NCBI GenBank assembly: GCA_009663005.1
Contig: CM018913.1
Coordinates: 30,001 to 94,000 of the forward strand
Length of the DNA: 64,000 bases
Source: Actinidia chinensis
Lineage: Eukaryota; Streptophyta; Magnoliopsida; Ericales; Actinidiaceae
Direction of reading: 5' to 3'
A program made the position numbers and the translations under genes. This document shows positions 51,448 through 64,000 of this stretch, piece after piece. Under the pieces are notes generated by a model, which was given only the letters and a program-made list of their open reading frames with translations, ran no database searches and was not told where the DNA came from. Position 1 is the stretch's first letter. Each line of letters starts with the position of its first letter.

Positions 51448-52232
51448 ACGGGATTTTCAGGTGGTAGTATTGGCAGGCGGCACTTCGAGGAACTGCATCC
51501 CTCTCGTTTCAAAAGGGTTTCGTCTTCTTCATGCTTTTTTTTTTCTTCTGTATTTTTGGCATATTGTTTTTTTGTTTCCAGTTTTTCGTTATACATGGAA
51601 AAAAATAATCTCAGGAGGTTCCGAATGCGCTATTGCCCGTGGCGAACCGCCCCGTTCTGTCCTATGTTCTGGAGTTTTGGAGCAAAGCAATCTCAAGCAT
51701 CTCATTGTTGTAAGTCTCTCTCTCTCTTTATATATATGCACGTTATGCCGTAACTCCTCATTGAATTTAAGAAAAAAAATATGAGCTAAATCTTGAATGA
51801 ATTTATCAAGCTGCAAATGAAATTTGTCTTTTCGTGCGCCTTTTTTTGGTTAAGTTCTGTCCAAGGCCATCCCCAATCCTTACTTATACTTTTAACTAAA
51901 TTGAGTTGAAAGTTGAGCAAAAGGCTTCATTTGATATGTAGCACTCCAATGAACAATGTCAAGTATGAGGAGAAATCTGGGAGTAAAGAAGAGGGAAGTG
52001 GAAAGTTTGTGCAAAAGTTGCATGTGTTAAGTTTGTGTTGGATTTATATTTGAGTAAGGAAAATTGGGCCTTCTTTGATTTGAGTAAAATTGAATTTGAT
52101 ATAAGTTCCAGGTAAAGTATCTGGTGAGGGTTTTGATGGTTTTTCCTCAAATTTAAGTTTGAATCAAGATTTGAGTGATGGAATGGATGTCCTAAGCAAA
52201 CATTAGCTTTTGGGTAGAACTTCTAGTTTGTA

Positions 52233-52251
52233 CACCCACCCACCCACCCAC
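52233..52251. repeat. (CCCA)n microsatellite
   Basis: Four to five CCCA units just before the third eIF2B-relic exon. Confidence 0.85.
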
Positions 52252-52710
52252 AAAAAAAAAAACTTTTTATAATTGTTTGTGAAAAAATAATTTCTATGCA
52301 AACTAGGGTTTTTAATTTCTTTGTGTATGGAGGATAGGTCGTTGAAGGTTGGAAGGTGTGAAGATGCAGCACTTCGAGTTGGTGGTTGGATATCTAGTGC
52401 TTATGTGGATCGTCTTCATGTTGAGGTAATTATTATATGACTGCCTGATTTGTTTGTTTAAGTGATTGAAGGCATAAGCTTTGAACTGTTTTTGACTTAA
52501 TTCCGTTATAAAACACAATATTGTAGATACTAGAGGGTTAAGTTAGTGAATTATATTAACTTGTTATTGACTATTATGTTGTAAATTCTCAATGGTTAAC
52601 TATACGAGCAATTTTTTTTTTCATTGGAACAAAATGAAAGACCCTTAGGAAATAATGAATAGTGATTTTGAGGCTTGGGAGTGGAATGGCATGATTATTT
52701 ATTATTGATA

Positions 52711-53244
52711 GGTGTGTGAACGGGTCTGGTTAGGCACATTGAGAGAAAAAAGTGCAACCAACCTACCCTTGGTGGGTTAGCATTAGTCCAATCCTCAGTC
52801 GACCCACCAACCTTCAAAATCAATGGGTTGGTTAATTTTTTTGGCAGTTTCAACTCCGTGTGTTTGATGGGTTGGCCGGATAGAAATTTGAGAGAGAAAA
52901 AAATCTCAATTTTAATTCACTCTTATAAAATAAGAGGTTGAAGCACTCTAATAGAAAACTTCACTAGAGAAACAATGAGTACAAAGATGATGAAAAAGGA
53001 TTTTAGCATCATAGTAAATTTGGTGAGAATAAATAGGTGTGAAAAGAGTTATATTTATGACTTATATCTAAATGGGCGGTTTGGGGTCGGCTTAGTAGCA
53101 TATCAACAAAGTTAAACCCCGTAGTTCACTCGCCTCAAAAAAATGCTTATCTCCCACCTAACCCAACCCGCTCACCCTCTCAAACTACAAGTTGCGGAGA
53201 GGGTCAGGTGGATTGGGTTAGGTTGGCGGGTTTTTTGCACACCC
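52711..53244. mobile_element. Foldback element with CGGGTC-type ends
   Basis: Starts GGTGTGTGAACGGGTCTGG and ends GGCGGGTTTTTTGCACACCC, which are inverted. It sits in the 4.9-kb intron of the eIF2B relic and resembles 28193-28535. Confidence 0.5.
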
Positions 53245-55929
53245 TTATTTATTAGCAGTAGCTTTTTTCTGTGTCACAATCCGGTTTTATAAACGAACAA
53301 TATGGTCTACATTGTAAACAACGATTAGTGAAACTTACTGAGTAGAATAACCGGGTATAGCTGTGGATTAATAAATATGGGAACAATGATCAACAATCCA
53401 AGCTCACGTTATGACTGGTCTAATATGGAAGAAGTTTTGTGTTGGTCTTGAGATTTTTTGACATGTTACACTTTATGATTGGACTTTGGAACAAATCAGG
53501 GGAGGAACTAACCATGCCCCCCCACCCCCACCCCCAATTCTGTGCAACCCCTTTAGTATCTGTGTATACTTATATGTCTAGAAAAATTATGCTATTGGTA
53601 CTATTGCATTTGACGAATCACATGCACCAATCATACGTGATGTGCAGGATAATGTGGTTAATTGCACATAAGGTTGATACATGAGATGGTGCCCAAATGC
53701 TTGTGACCCCATAGCATTACTGTGAAAATTATTTATATGCTGCATTTTGTAATGTTTCCATATGCACGTGCAAATCGCAGTTGCACATGATTTGGATAGC
53801 TTGTTATACATTGTTGGACCTATTTCCTAACAACTTAAGCTTTTTTGATCAATTGATGATCTAACAGTTTGCGTGTTTACTTCTGTGAACCAAAACAAGC
53901 TTTAATGTTTAGAACATGAGTTATTGAGGTTAGTAGACCTACTAGCGCTCTGTCCTCATCAGATTATTCTTAACTAATGAGTTTCTTGGTTATTTGATAA
54001 GCCGACGGCTAGTGGAGAGCCCCACTTCAAATAAATTGAAAGATTTACGTGGTGGAGGACTGGAGGCTTATATGTAGATCAAGGATGTTAGCCACTGCAT
54101 CATCACTCAAATTATTATAGACTTTCTAGTTAGCCTTGTTGTATTAGCCCTGGCAAATTTTGATTTGTTTGTTACCTTGGATTAGTAATTTATGTGGTGG
54201 CCTAAAAATCTACCTTAGATCTTTTAAGTACCCCTTACGGTTAGTCTTTACCACTAATGTGCATCTCTTATCTGGCTTTATTAGTTATATAATATAATGA
54301 TGGTAAACCCTAAAAAATATGAACTCTGGAGGAATAATTAATGATCCCTATGATTATTGGGATGCTTGGTTACCTAGTTCTATCAAGGCAAGTTAGCAGG
54401 TTGTGATAAGACTTTGTTAAGAGTACTACTCCTGTTTGAATCATTTTGACCTGACATGGTTATGATATTTTTTTCCTCTGTGGAATTCTTAAAATGGTAT
54501 ACTACTTTCACATATAGTATTTGTGGAAGAAAGTTCATGCTACGGCCTTAACTAGTTTTACAGAACACCTTGATAGGAATGATTAGTTCACTCTTCAGGT
54601 ATTGCTAGATGGTATGCACTCGACTTTTTACTAGTTTTGTCTTGGGTAATGGTGGGTATATTTAGTTGTGGTAGGGTGTTTGATTTGGGGAGATCTCATT
54701 TGTTCTTATATTCCCTCAGTTATATTGGGTTTTTGCTCTTATAATGCCTTGCTTCCACGGCTTGTTCTCATTTTGCCCCCATTTATTGGAATTTCAATTT
54801 CTTTAGAAATCTTAATAATGCCGAAGCTAATGAATTGACTTATTGTGTTATCCATTCTTGAGGGCGTTTTGTTGAGAAGTGATGTCATCGATAAGAGAAA
54901 GTGGTCTATTCATTATTCGGCTCTATTTTCTCGCAAGGTCTTTTTTGAACAGATTATTGATGATCGCAGTGAACCACTTATTGACCTTCATGTGTGCAAC
55001 TTGAAAATAATAATATTTGCTTTATCACTTGCTCATAAGAAGCTTAATACCAATGAATTGAATCAGAAGAGGAGACCTAATTGCCTTCTGTTTCTATAGT
55101 GGTGTGTTTTGTGGAGAGGAAGATAAATTGCACAATCCTAGTACTTTTGAAGGGTCCTCCTTTGTATTATTTTTTCTTCATGACATTAGATGAACATTGC
55201 AATGTATGAAGACCAAGTCCTTAGCTCTGTTGGTTGCCACTTGCCAATTTTGTTTCGATTAATGCTTGACATAGAGAATAATACTCCAATTCCTCCTACA
55301 ACAAGGCGATGTTGTTGGGGAAATCAACTTAATAGCTAGCCCTTGTAACCAATGATTGACCCACCAAGAGTTAGGCTCCTCGTACATTCTTGCTTCAATA
55401 ACATGGGGCTGATTGAAAACCCTGTTTTTCCATAGAAAGCATCATATTCGACAAAACCATTTTGGAGATAACTTTAGTTTTGAAAAAACCATTTGCAGCA
55501 CTTACTTTGGTTCATTCATACACTCCTCGATCAACAAGTGTTGTCAGTCCCCAAACTCCACTACTTCGACCTTGAAGCCAAGACTCGTGATAATCTTTAA
55601 TGACGAAGGTATCTTCCCATGGAATGCCAGATAGCCGGAAAAATTTGGAACACGTCAATTTTAAAGAAAATTATAAAGAAAGAAACCCTAGCAATGATAA
55701 TAATCCCAACTAAATATTAATCTCAATGTCACAAGTGTTTAACAATGATAATAAGCCTAGGATTTATAGGCTAACTAAATGTTCCCAAATTGGAAATAAA
55801 CAAAAAATTCCGTAATTACATATTTGATTCCTATACCAAGCCAAAATTAAATAATGATTTTTTTTTCTTCTGCCCTTGTGTCATGTAGGTGCGATCAATG
55901 GCAGGTCTCTAGTGATCCCCATTACTTGT

Positions 55930-56150
55930 TTCCATTTGGCTTTTAGAATTTGATGAATAGCATCAAAGAAATATGATTGTCCTGTAATGAGATCTTTCCC
56001 TTCATGTTCAAGACAATAACTTTCACATTCTCAATCATCATGTCACACCTATCGTACACAAGATGTAGCACAAAAGAATCAGTGTCTGCTTCCCTTAGCA
56101 TGCCAACAATAGTCACTATAAAACTCAAGAGGTAATCTAGGTCATCCATA
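55930..56150 (-). mobile_element. hAT transposase relic (DUF659-like)
   Basis: Minus-strand peptide LREADTDSFVLHLVYDRCD, then MMIENVK, matches the R-ADTDKP-LHLIY---D-MIEKVK segment of plant hAT-type DUF659 proteins. The open frame ends at 55943 and no other domain is visible, so it is a fragment. Confidence 0.55.
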
Positions 56151-59100
56151 AAGTATTATTTAAAACTTTTGCTTCACCTCACTAGCTTTAGTTCTTATAC
56201 ATGAGCTTAATTAAGTTACCACCTAAAGGATAGTAGCGTGGTCAATGTTACACATCCGTTCCTTGTAGTCATGTAGTTGGACTAAACAGAAGCTAAATTG
56301 GGGAAATTTATGAATATTTTTTCTTCCCTAACCACCAATGTTTCTTCAGCAGTCATATTTTCTGGGTTGAATTCTGCACTGTTGTCGTCTTTTTCTCAAG
56401 ACCAGATAAGCGCGTTATCCTTGAATGTTGGATGGCAAGTCACATCTTAATAATCTGCTGATAAGCTCCCTGAACTGTACTTTGGTTTTTATTTCTTCTC
56501 TTGTTTTCTCTTTCCTTTTTTTTTGGAAGTGGAAAAATGTGCTGTTTGTCTTAGTTCAATACTTGCTAAATTAATAAAAAAAAATGTTCTATTTTCAAAA
56601 CATGTGGTTTTTTTTGTTAGATATTTTGCATGGACTTGGGTGTGGGCATGTGTCTAAGGGTCCGGTTCTTCTAATTTTCATCTCAAGGACATAGAGACAT
56701 GACAATATATTCCTATTCCTAATGTGTCACAGAGCATTTCATGAGTAATATGAGAGTTTTATGCATCGCACTATGATAAACTCGAATTAAAAATATCACT
56801 TGCAGGGTGAATGTCCAACTGAAAATGTAGGGACAATACCATCTCCCTACCGGTGAATGGTGTCCGACCACGGTTGTGCTTTGCCAACATTTAGGATAGT
56901 CCATGTAACCTAATTTGTTAGTGTAGTCTAGGTTAGCAGCTTTGCATTATATCATGATTCATAACTTCCTCTAGCCCAATGTTTGATGCTGCTTTGTTAA
57001 TTTAATAATGGTCCCAAGTTTGTCATACTCGGGAATTGGATTTGTTTTGCTCAATTACATAGAAATTTAGGAATTAAGAATCACTTATGAGAACTCCCAT
57101 TGACCGCTTGTCCAAAATTGTTGTCTTGATGCATATTTTGTCCAAAAATTGTTCATTTGCTCTGAATTAATGTGCCTTTGAAGTATTCTGTGGGAGGCCC
57201 TACGTAGAGCTGGCAAAACTTGATTTATTCTTCTCGTGCTATGTGTTAGTTCTTAAGATCATATCACAGTTATGATACTCACTTAGTTGACAAATGGAGA
57301 TTGATTGAAGTTTCAAATTTCAGGTAGCTGCAGTCCCGAGAATATTGGGACAGCTGGTGCTCTTCGGGCCATTGGTCACTACCTGACTGCACATGATATC
57401 TTGGTTGGAGTTCTTCAACTTTTGGTGGCATTAATGCTTGTAACAATTTACAGCTATTTTATTCTGTATGTTTATGTAGGTTGTGAGTGGTGATCCCTGT
57501 TTTGGGTTCTGTGATGTTCCTCCTGGAGCTTGTGGCGGCAGCTCATAGACGACATGATGCGGTAGTGAACTGCAAATGCTTTGCTCTGGCTCCTGTGATT
57601 GGTCCCATCGGAGTCCAGGTTCCTCCTGGTGGAAATGACAAAACCAAGAAAACAGGACGCTATAAATATTATCGGGCTGACCCCACAAAACAATTTCTGT
57701 TGTTCATAGCAGCTGTTAGATCCTTATATTTATATATCATATCTTATCTAAATGTAACATTTGTTTCATCCATCTTGAGTATTTTTTGGCAGGTGCGGAG
57801 GTTGAGAATAGATAGATTTCAAAGAGCATTCTCCGTGCAGTGGGGCAGTTTTGTCCAAGCTACTGTTAGAAACACGTGGGTGATTCATGTCAATTAATGG
57901 CGATGAGAGTCCGATTTTTTAGTTTTCGTCCCCTTGTTATTAGTGGTGTTGTATTTATTTAGCTTGTTTCCTTGCTAACTATCACATAAGCCATCCTCCT
58001 TTTGTGGTATTGTGAATGAAAATGTTTATTCGGAGATGGTAGCTAGTGATCTGCCTTTGATCTTCTTGATTGTGTCTTTATTCTAAGAAAAAGGAAGAGA
58101 TAGCTTTATTAACTTTTACTGCTGACATCCTTTTCTTTCCTCTAGTTTCTGTGCCTTCTTATTTTCATCTCATTTCGTATGACATTTATTTCTTATCCTT
58201 CTCTAACTTGTGGTGGCTATTAATTTCATTCTCAAGTTTGTAAAAAACACGGAAGAAAAAACTCATTTTCATCAGTTGTATACTAGTTATTAGGAAGCCA
58301 GTAGATCTAAATATGTTATTGTAAATTTGGGAATTGTTTTTTGTCACCTTCCTCTTCTAGTTTTTTCTTGCCATTTCTAAGATTTGTTTATAACCTGTTT
58401 CATGTAAAAAATGATTATGTTTGGAAAAATGACATCTATCTTGACAGTTTCCTTAATGGTTTACAAGCTTCTGATTGGTTCGTAACTCAGGCTCTCTTAT
58501 CCCATCTAGATGGAAATTCGTCTGATCTGAATGGATGCTCATTTATAGCTTTTCAAGAGGTTTGAGGTTGATCTACTTCCAATTGTGTTTTACTTCATTT
58601 TAGAATCTCTGTGCTTATCATATCCTTATTTTCATCACCTTGTTTCTTCTAGGTCTTTTCCTCTTCAGAAATACTTGATCAAAAAGAAGTTTCCAAAGCT
58701 TAAGGCAGATGTGCTGCCTTAATCCTTGTCAGGAGCCAGCTGGTTGGTTGATAAGATGCCTGCATGATTTTTTGCATATTTGTATTATTTTGTTCATTAT
58801 TCTTTCCCCCTACAAAAATTCCGAGGTCTTAAATTAATCATTGGATGTTAGCTCAAGCAGAAGAAAATGGGAAGACAAGTTGTTTCCTCCCTGGATAACA
58901 AATAATGCTGTCTCAACTTGTGGTCAAGACATCTTCCTCAAGTTTCCATGACACTTTGTGCCATGGGTCCCAATGGATGGCTGCCCCCCTTTCCTAGAAA
59001 AAACCATAATGTTGTGTTTATTGCCAGCAAGGAACAAGTATTGTGCACGCTTGAATTCGATTCTCAAGCTTTTAGCGACATTAACCACGAGATGTGAGTT

Positions 59101-60431
59101 TTAAAACATTACGAGATTTTGTGACTTCTCATTATTTTCTTTGTTTATTTTCTTTCCCACTATTCTAGTGTCAGTGGAGTGGCGTCATTTCCAAGTATTT
59201 TCCTCAGGTTCAATAAGGAAGAGGGGGCAGGTCCCTATCAGTATGAGGTGTCCGGTCGTCGTGTGCTCAGTAACTACAAGTCATAATGCCGGAAGTGGGA
59301 TACTACGCTGCAGTAGCTTATAAAGTCTAGACAACTAATACAGGGACTGCTACTACACTCCTTTCATACCAACGGGCCGAATGTAAATATCATAAAGACT
59401 AAGTAATGAATACTGATACTAAAATTTGTATTCTAATAGTGGGTAGCTAGGCAGATGTCTAATGAATCTTTTTGGCAGCAGATATTATTATTTCTTAAAT
59501 TTACTGATTCAATTGTTGTTTCTAACATCCTTGGTAATGTTTAGCAAGTTTACAGATCCCTCTAGATTCGGCATAGTAGTATCATATTTCCGTAGCGGAT
59601 ATCATATTACAATACTTCTACTACATTCAAAAAAATACAATGGTTCTCACCATTCTTAGCTTGTCTGTAATAATACTGAAAATATATATGTTAATTGAGT
59701 TTGTTAATAGTTTATTTATTTATCTTTTTGCAAGCATGTTCTAGCAGTACCCATTTATTTTTTTCCCGTTTCTCCGTACTGTATACTAATAATTCATATC
59801 AGTATGGTGTAGCCACGCTTCATCGGTTTGATTGTTGTAGGTGGACCACAATGCATCCTGGGAGAAGGTTCACACATGGGTGACAAATGTAATTGTAAAA
59901 ACGATCCTGTTCTTGGCCGTCATTGCCGGATAGGTTCCAACGTAAAGGGTGATGATACATTTGTGCCTCAACAACGACGGGAATTAATTCCAACTATGAG
60001 AACGAGTCCCATATACTTGTTAATCTATTTTTGTTCACAAAATACATTTTCATGTATGCTACTTTTCAACGTTCCTTTAAACTGGGGAATTGGCAACACT
60101 TTTATCAATTGTACTGCAGGTGTCAATTCAGTTATTATACCATGTGACTAATTGGAGATGGTTTGTTCCATTCAAGGCTCTGTTTAATTTGCAGCCAACG
60201 TGCAACTCCAAGACCGTTTTGTCGCTGAGAGATTCCAGTTCTCTCTCTGCTCTCTCTCCTCTCTCTCCCTCTCCCTGGGGTCAAACAGGGTCTGCTGTAT
60301 GGTGTATTTGCATTGACTGCCCTATGTTTCTTAATAGTTGGGCTTTGGTGTTTCTTCTCAAGGTAGGAGCATGTTTTTGTGGTCAGTTGCTGGCCAGCGA
60401 ATATAAGGGGGAATCCTTGGCAAGGAAATAG

Positions 60432-62369
60432 AAATTCGGTCTTTAATCTTGTGATTATTCTTTTGTTTCTTATTGGTAATGTATGGCTTGTTGGAGATTT
60501 GATTTTTTAAATTGCTTGTGGGAGGTAGAGCTTGCATCAAGTTGTGGGTTTATTTGGAATTGTGACCATCAAGTAGGTTGTTGAGAGCCTGTCTTTATTC
60601 TCACCTCAATGTGTCTATTTTGAAGTCTGGTGGTTTAAAATATTTGAATTATCAGATTGAAACTTATTTTTGGAATTAGATGGCAAGCTTGTATGCATTG
60701 CTTCTGGTCAGATGAGAGAGAGAGATTACGTACCGCGATGACCTGAAATTATGCGACCAACTATGCGATCCATGCACTAGAGTTTTTAGTTTACCAAGCC
60801 TATGTCTTTTTTGGAGATTGAATTTGGCAGATTAGAAATTCAGTCGGATTTAAATTGATAACAAATCATCTTAGACTAAGTCAGATTACTATCTTATGAA
60901 ATTTCAATATGTTTTGTTTGTTTTACAATGCATGAGTCTTTGATTAAACATTGTTTATTCATGTTTTTCATGATTGCCTTCACATCAGAATTTTTAACTA
61001 AATAAAAAAAAGACAGTTTGATGATTATAAAGTAAATTAATATATATAATATCTATATATCATTTTTGTTATCTTCATTGTTTTCTTTTTTCTATTTTTT
61101 TTCCTTTCCCCCTTTTTTATTTATTTTTTTTTCTCTCTCTTTTTTTGGATGTTTTAGTTTCGTTTTTCTCTTTTTTTTAATATTAGTTTCTGTTTTAAAT
61201 TTTAACTTTTTTTGTTTATATATTATACACACACACATACATTGTTTGTGTTTCTTGTTTTTCTTTTTTTTCTCTATATTTTTTATATTTTCCTGTTTCT
61301 TATCTACTTTTTTTTATTTTTTAATTATTTTTTCTATCTTTTTTTTTTGCTTTTTTATACTGTTTTTTGAATTTTTTTTTAAAATTATTTTAACTTTTTT
61401 CCTTTTTTTTTTTAATTTTTTTGTTGATATTCACCCCTCTTTTAAATTTTAATTTATTTTTTTCCTTCTTTTTTCTTTTTCCTTCTTATACATTTTTTTC
61501 TCTATTTCTATCTTCTTTTTTTTTTTTGTTGATATTTTTACTGTTTTTTATATACTATTTCTGTGTTTTTAGCAATTTTTTTTTCTGTTTTTTTCCTTTT
61601 TCTTTAATATAATATTATATATGTATATTTATGTGTGTGTATGTGTATCTATGGTATATATTCTATTTGTTATTTTTTCTAGTTTTTCCTTTTTACTTAT
61701 TATCGAGAAAAATGGGGTGTGGTTAAGTGTTACTATTTACTTATTATGGGTATTTTACTTATTTAGATTTAATCCAGACCCTTTGGATTTGTAATAATGG
61801 GGGTGGGTTTATTACAAATTCAGTCAATTTGATAGATTAGAAATCCGTCCTCGGATTACATATCCAACCTCAAAGAAAGTCACAAATACCATATTGGTGG
61901 TTTCACAAATTTGTAATCCAATCCGACATTTTTTATCTCTAAAACAAATATACCCCAAGCCAAGGATCTTATTATTGCGTCTTGCATTTTCCACTTCTTA
62001 GCTTCTCATCCGTACAATCGTACCACAAAATTTGGACATTGGTGATGCAATACTGACAAGTAATATTGAATCCGTAATCTACGCAAAAAATGCCACATTA
62101 ATTCTAACATTAAGTTGGTAAATATTATAATGTTTAATCATACTTCATCCTTACTACAGTAGAAACTTAAAAAACAATTTCAAAAATTTTGAGTGAGATC
62201 GTCCTTGGGTCTATCTTTGCTCATATATATTTATTCTCAACACTAATTTTTGTAATATTAGTAACTAATACTACTATACTATTTAAGATTTTTAATAAAT
62301 TTTTGAGGTGATGATTGTCCCTTGGGGGCTCCCTTCTCTTGGTCCATCTTTGCCCCATACATATTTATA
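60432..62369. other. Intergenic DNA with a T-rich tract
   Basis: No gene seen apart from the T-rich tract listed separately. Short inverted GGATTTGTAAT-type motifs near 61785 and 61911 may mark another small element. Confidence 0.4.
61060..61620. repeat. Very T-rich low-complexity tract
   Basis: More than 500 bases of T runs broken by C, with few purines. Long Phe-rich open frames here are a by-product of composition. Confidence 0.9.
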
Positions 62370-63968
62370 GGGATAACTTCATTCACACCCCCTGAGATTT
62401 TTTTATAATTGCACTGCCTCCCCCTTTAAGAGCAAAAATTGACCATTATCCCCTGACCCCAGTCCCCCCACCCCACCGCCACCCCTGCATTTTTTTTTTA
62501 TTTTTTTTTTCGTTTTTTTCTTTTAATTATTTTTTAGTATTTATTAAATCTAATTATTTTTTTATCATTTTTGTTTTTGGATAAATATTTTTTTATTATA
62601 TTTTGTGTTTTTTTAATTTTTTTTTATAATTAATTTTTAATAAAAAATAAATAAACATAAAAATAAAAAAGAGAACCAAATTTAAGTTCACAAATAATCT
62701 GATCATTATATTTAAAAAATTGGTACAACTTTTTAGTTGTAGTATAATATATAAAATGTCCTTAAAATTCCATTAATTCAATGCCTAATTTAGCTCCTTT
62801 TTAAAAAAAATTTAAGTATTTTAGTTTCTGAGTTTTTTAATTTTTTTTAAATTAAAAACAAAATCGTTTCATCAACAATTTTGATAAAGCCAGTGATGAG
62901 GCTAAATCTTGGTCATTAGATCTTAATTCAAATTAAATATGCCAATCAGATATAAATTCATACATTAGATGGCAAACTTGCTAAATTTTAGATACTTTCC
63001 GTTAAAATTTGCTAAAATAATTCTCTAAAAATTTAAAACTCAGAATTAAAATACTTGATTTTTTTTTAAAAAAAGTAATCCAATTGGCCTTTAATAATGA
63101 TTTTAAGATTTTTATAATTTATACATACAACTAAAAAATTGTACACTTTTTTAAATCTAATGATCAGATTATTTGTACCTTAAATTTGTATTCTCTTTTT
63201 AATTTTAATTTTAATTTTAAATTTATTCTTTTATAAAATAATAATTAAAAAAACTAAAAAAATACAATAAAAAAAACATATAAATAAAAAACTGATAAAA
63301 AATAATTAGATTAAAAAAGTAATAAAAATAATTAAAGAAAACTAAAAAAACTAAAAAAATCGCAGGTGTTGCCTCAAGATAATGCCCATATGAAATTAGA
63401 TAATGCCCAAGATTAGGCTCATCACTTGGGCATTATCAAATTGTTGATGACGATAAAAAAAATAAAAAAACTCAGAAACAAAATACTTAAGTTTTTTAAA
63501 AAGCAGGCCAAATTGGCGTGTAATTAATGAGTTTTAAGACATTTTTAATTTAACATACAACTAAAAAGTTTGTACCATTTTTTTAATATATGAGCAGAAT
63601 TATTTGTGAACTTAATTTGTGTTCTCTTTTTTATTTTTATTTTTATTTATTTTTTATTAAAACTTAATTAACAAAAAATTAAAAAACACAAACTATATAA
63701 AAAATATTATCCAAAAAAAAACTGATAAAAAAATAAATTAGATTAAAAAGTAATAAAAATATTAAAAGAAAACTAACAAAAAATAAAAAAAATCGCGGGG
63801 GTGGGGGTGGGGTGGGGGTGAGGGGCTGGGTCAGGGGCATAATAGTGTGGGGGGGGGGGGGGTGGGTCATTTTGCTCTTACAGGGTAGGTCAGTTGTTCA
63901 TTTTTAAAACTACAGGGAAAGTCAGTGCAATTATGAAAAATCTCAGGGGATGTGGATGAAGTTATCCC
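62370..63968. mobile_element. Mutator-like foldback element, 1599 bp
   Basis: Starts GGGATAACTTCATTCACACC and its right end, reversed, reads GGGATAACTTCATCCACATC. Inversion continues for hundreds of bases (left arm to about 62905, right arm from about 63413). A perfect 10-bp target duplication CATATTTATA lies at 62360-62369 and 63969-63978, as expected of MULEs. It contains no transposase. A third partial arm copy (about 63070-63365) sits in the loop in the same orientation as the right arm. Confidence 0.85.
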
Positions 63969-64000
63969 CATATTTATACCCACATTATGGATAATCCAAG

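Larger units (their letters stand above)
51448..60431 (+). pseudogene. EIF2B3: Unprocessed pseudogene: eIF2B gamma subunit
   Basis: Exon relics in order: 51448-51515 (FQVVVLAGGTSRN), 51615-51709 (EVPNALLPVANRPVLSYVLE), 52338-52425 (DAALRVGGWISSAYVDRLHV), 57324-57413 (GTAGALRAIGHYLTAHDIL), 57480-57714 (AAHRRHDAVV ... DPTKQFLLFIA), 57793-57848 (KSILRAVGQ), 58511-58560, 58665-58740, about 59010-59095 (CCVYIA, YCARLNS), 59843-59945 (GDKCNCKN, GRHCRIGSNVK), 60185-60230 and 60360-60431 (SEYKGESLARK, TAG). The living protein is part of the eIF2 guanine-nucleotide exchange factor: nucleotidyl-transferase-like N-half and left-handed beta-helix C-half. Lesions: start ATG is ACG at 51448 with an extra G, a 1-base loss near 51676, a 10-base insertion near 52348, a 1-base loss in VPEN (57337), an extra T near 57532 and a TAG near 57813. 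Introns are kept. Confidence 0.92.

Noticed and set aside
4470..60431. Idea that the frameshifts are uncorrected long-read errors
   Set aside because: The TBP and YTH exons in the same window have none. The relics also show splice-site losses, stops by substitution and multi-base insertions.
61066..61612. Phe-rich, membrane-like open frames
   Set aside because: Result of T-rich composition, with no start context or conserved motif.

Overview
This is nuclear DNA of a flowering plant, probably a eudicot. Genes are split by many AT-rich introns, and plant-type protein families (ECT-type YTH reader, 200-residue TBP, PP2A-3/4-type phosphatase, phytoene synthase) are recognisable. The intergenic and intronic DNA is full of small non-autonomous transposons, simple repeats and one 100-N assembly gap. 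I saw no bacterial, viral, CRISPR, rRNA or tRNA signal.

Layout: (1) 40-2605 (+) is the 3' part of an intact m6A-reader gene (YTH/ECT family), with the 5' end outside the window. (2) 4470-10434 (+) is a decayed, intron-containing copy of the branched-chain 2-oxoacid dehydrogenase E1-beta gene. (3) 11215-18965 (-) is a complete, clean TATA-binding protein gene of 200 codons, with its own TATA box and with LINE and other repeat debris in intron 1. (4) 19.3-23.8 kb is repeat-rich: a CCA/CAC-rich block, paired Harbinger-like MITEs and nested elements. (5) 23935-25440 (-) is a truncated DEAD-box (DDX3/Ded1-like) helicase pseudogene abutting the gap. (6) 28.9-40.5 kb (+) is a decayed PP2A catalytic-subunit gene whose 11 exon relics are in order. 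(7) 42.1-48.8 kb holds one recognisable exon relic of phytoene synthase (-), other unresolved minus-strand open segments, a SINE and MITEs. (8) 51448-60431 (+) is a decayed eIF2B-gamma gene. (9) 61.0-64.0 kb has a very T-rich tract and a 1.6 kb Mutator-like foldback element with a perfect 10-bp target-site duplication.

The main message is the contrast. Two genes (the YTH reader and TBP) are completely open over every visible exon. Four or five neighbours keep their exon-intron order but carry frameshifts, stops and lost splice sites. They are unprocessed (they have introns), so they are not retrocopies. The simplest reading is gene loss (fractionation) in one duplicated chromosome block, with a dosage-sensitive transcription factor retained. 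That is an inference. A syntenic comparison would decide it. I found no convincing novel multi-gene system.
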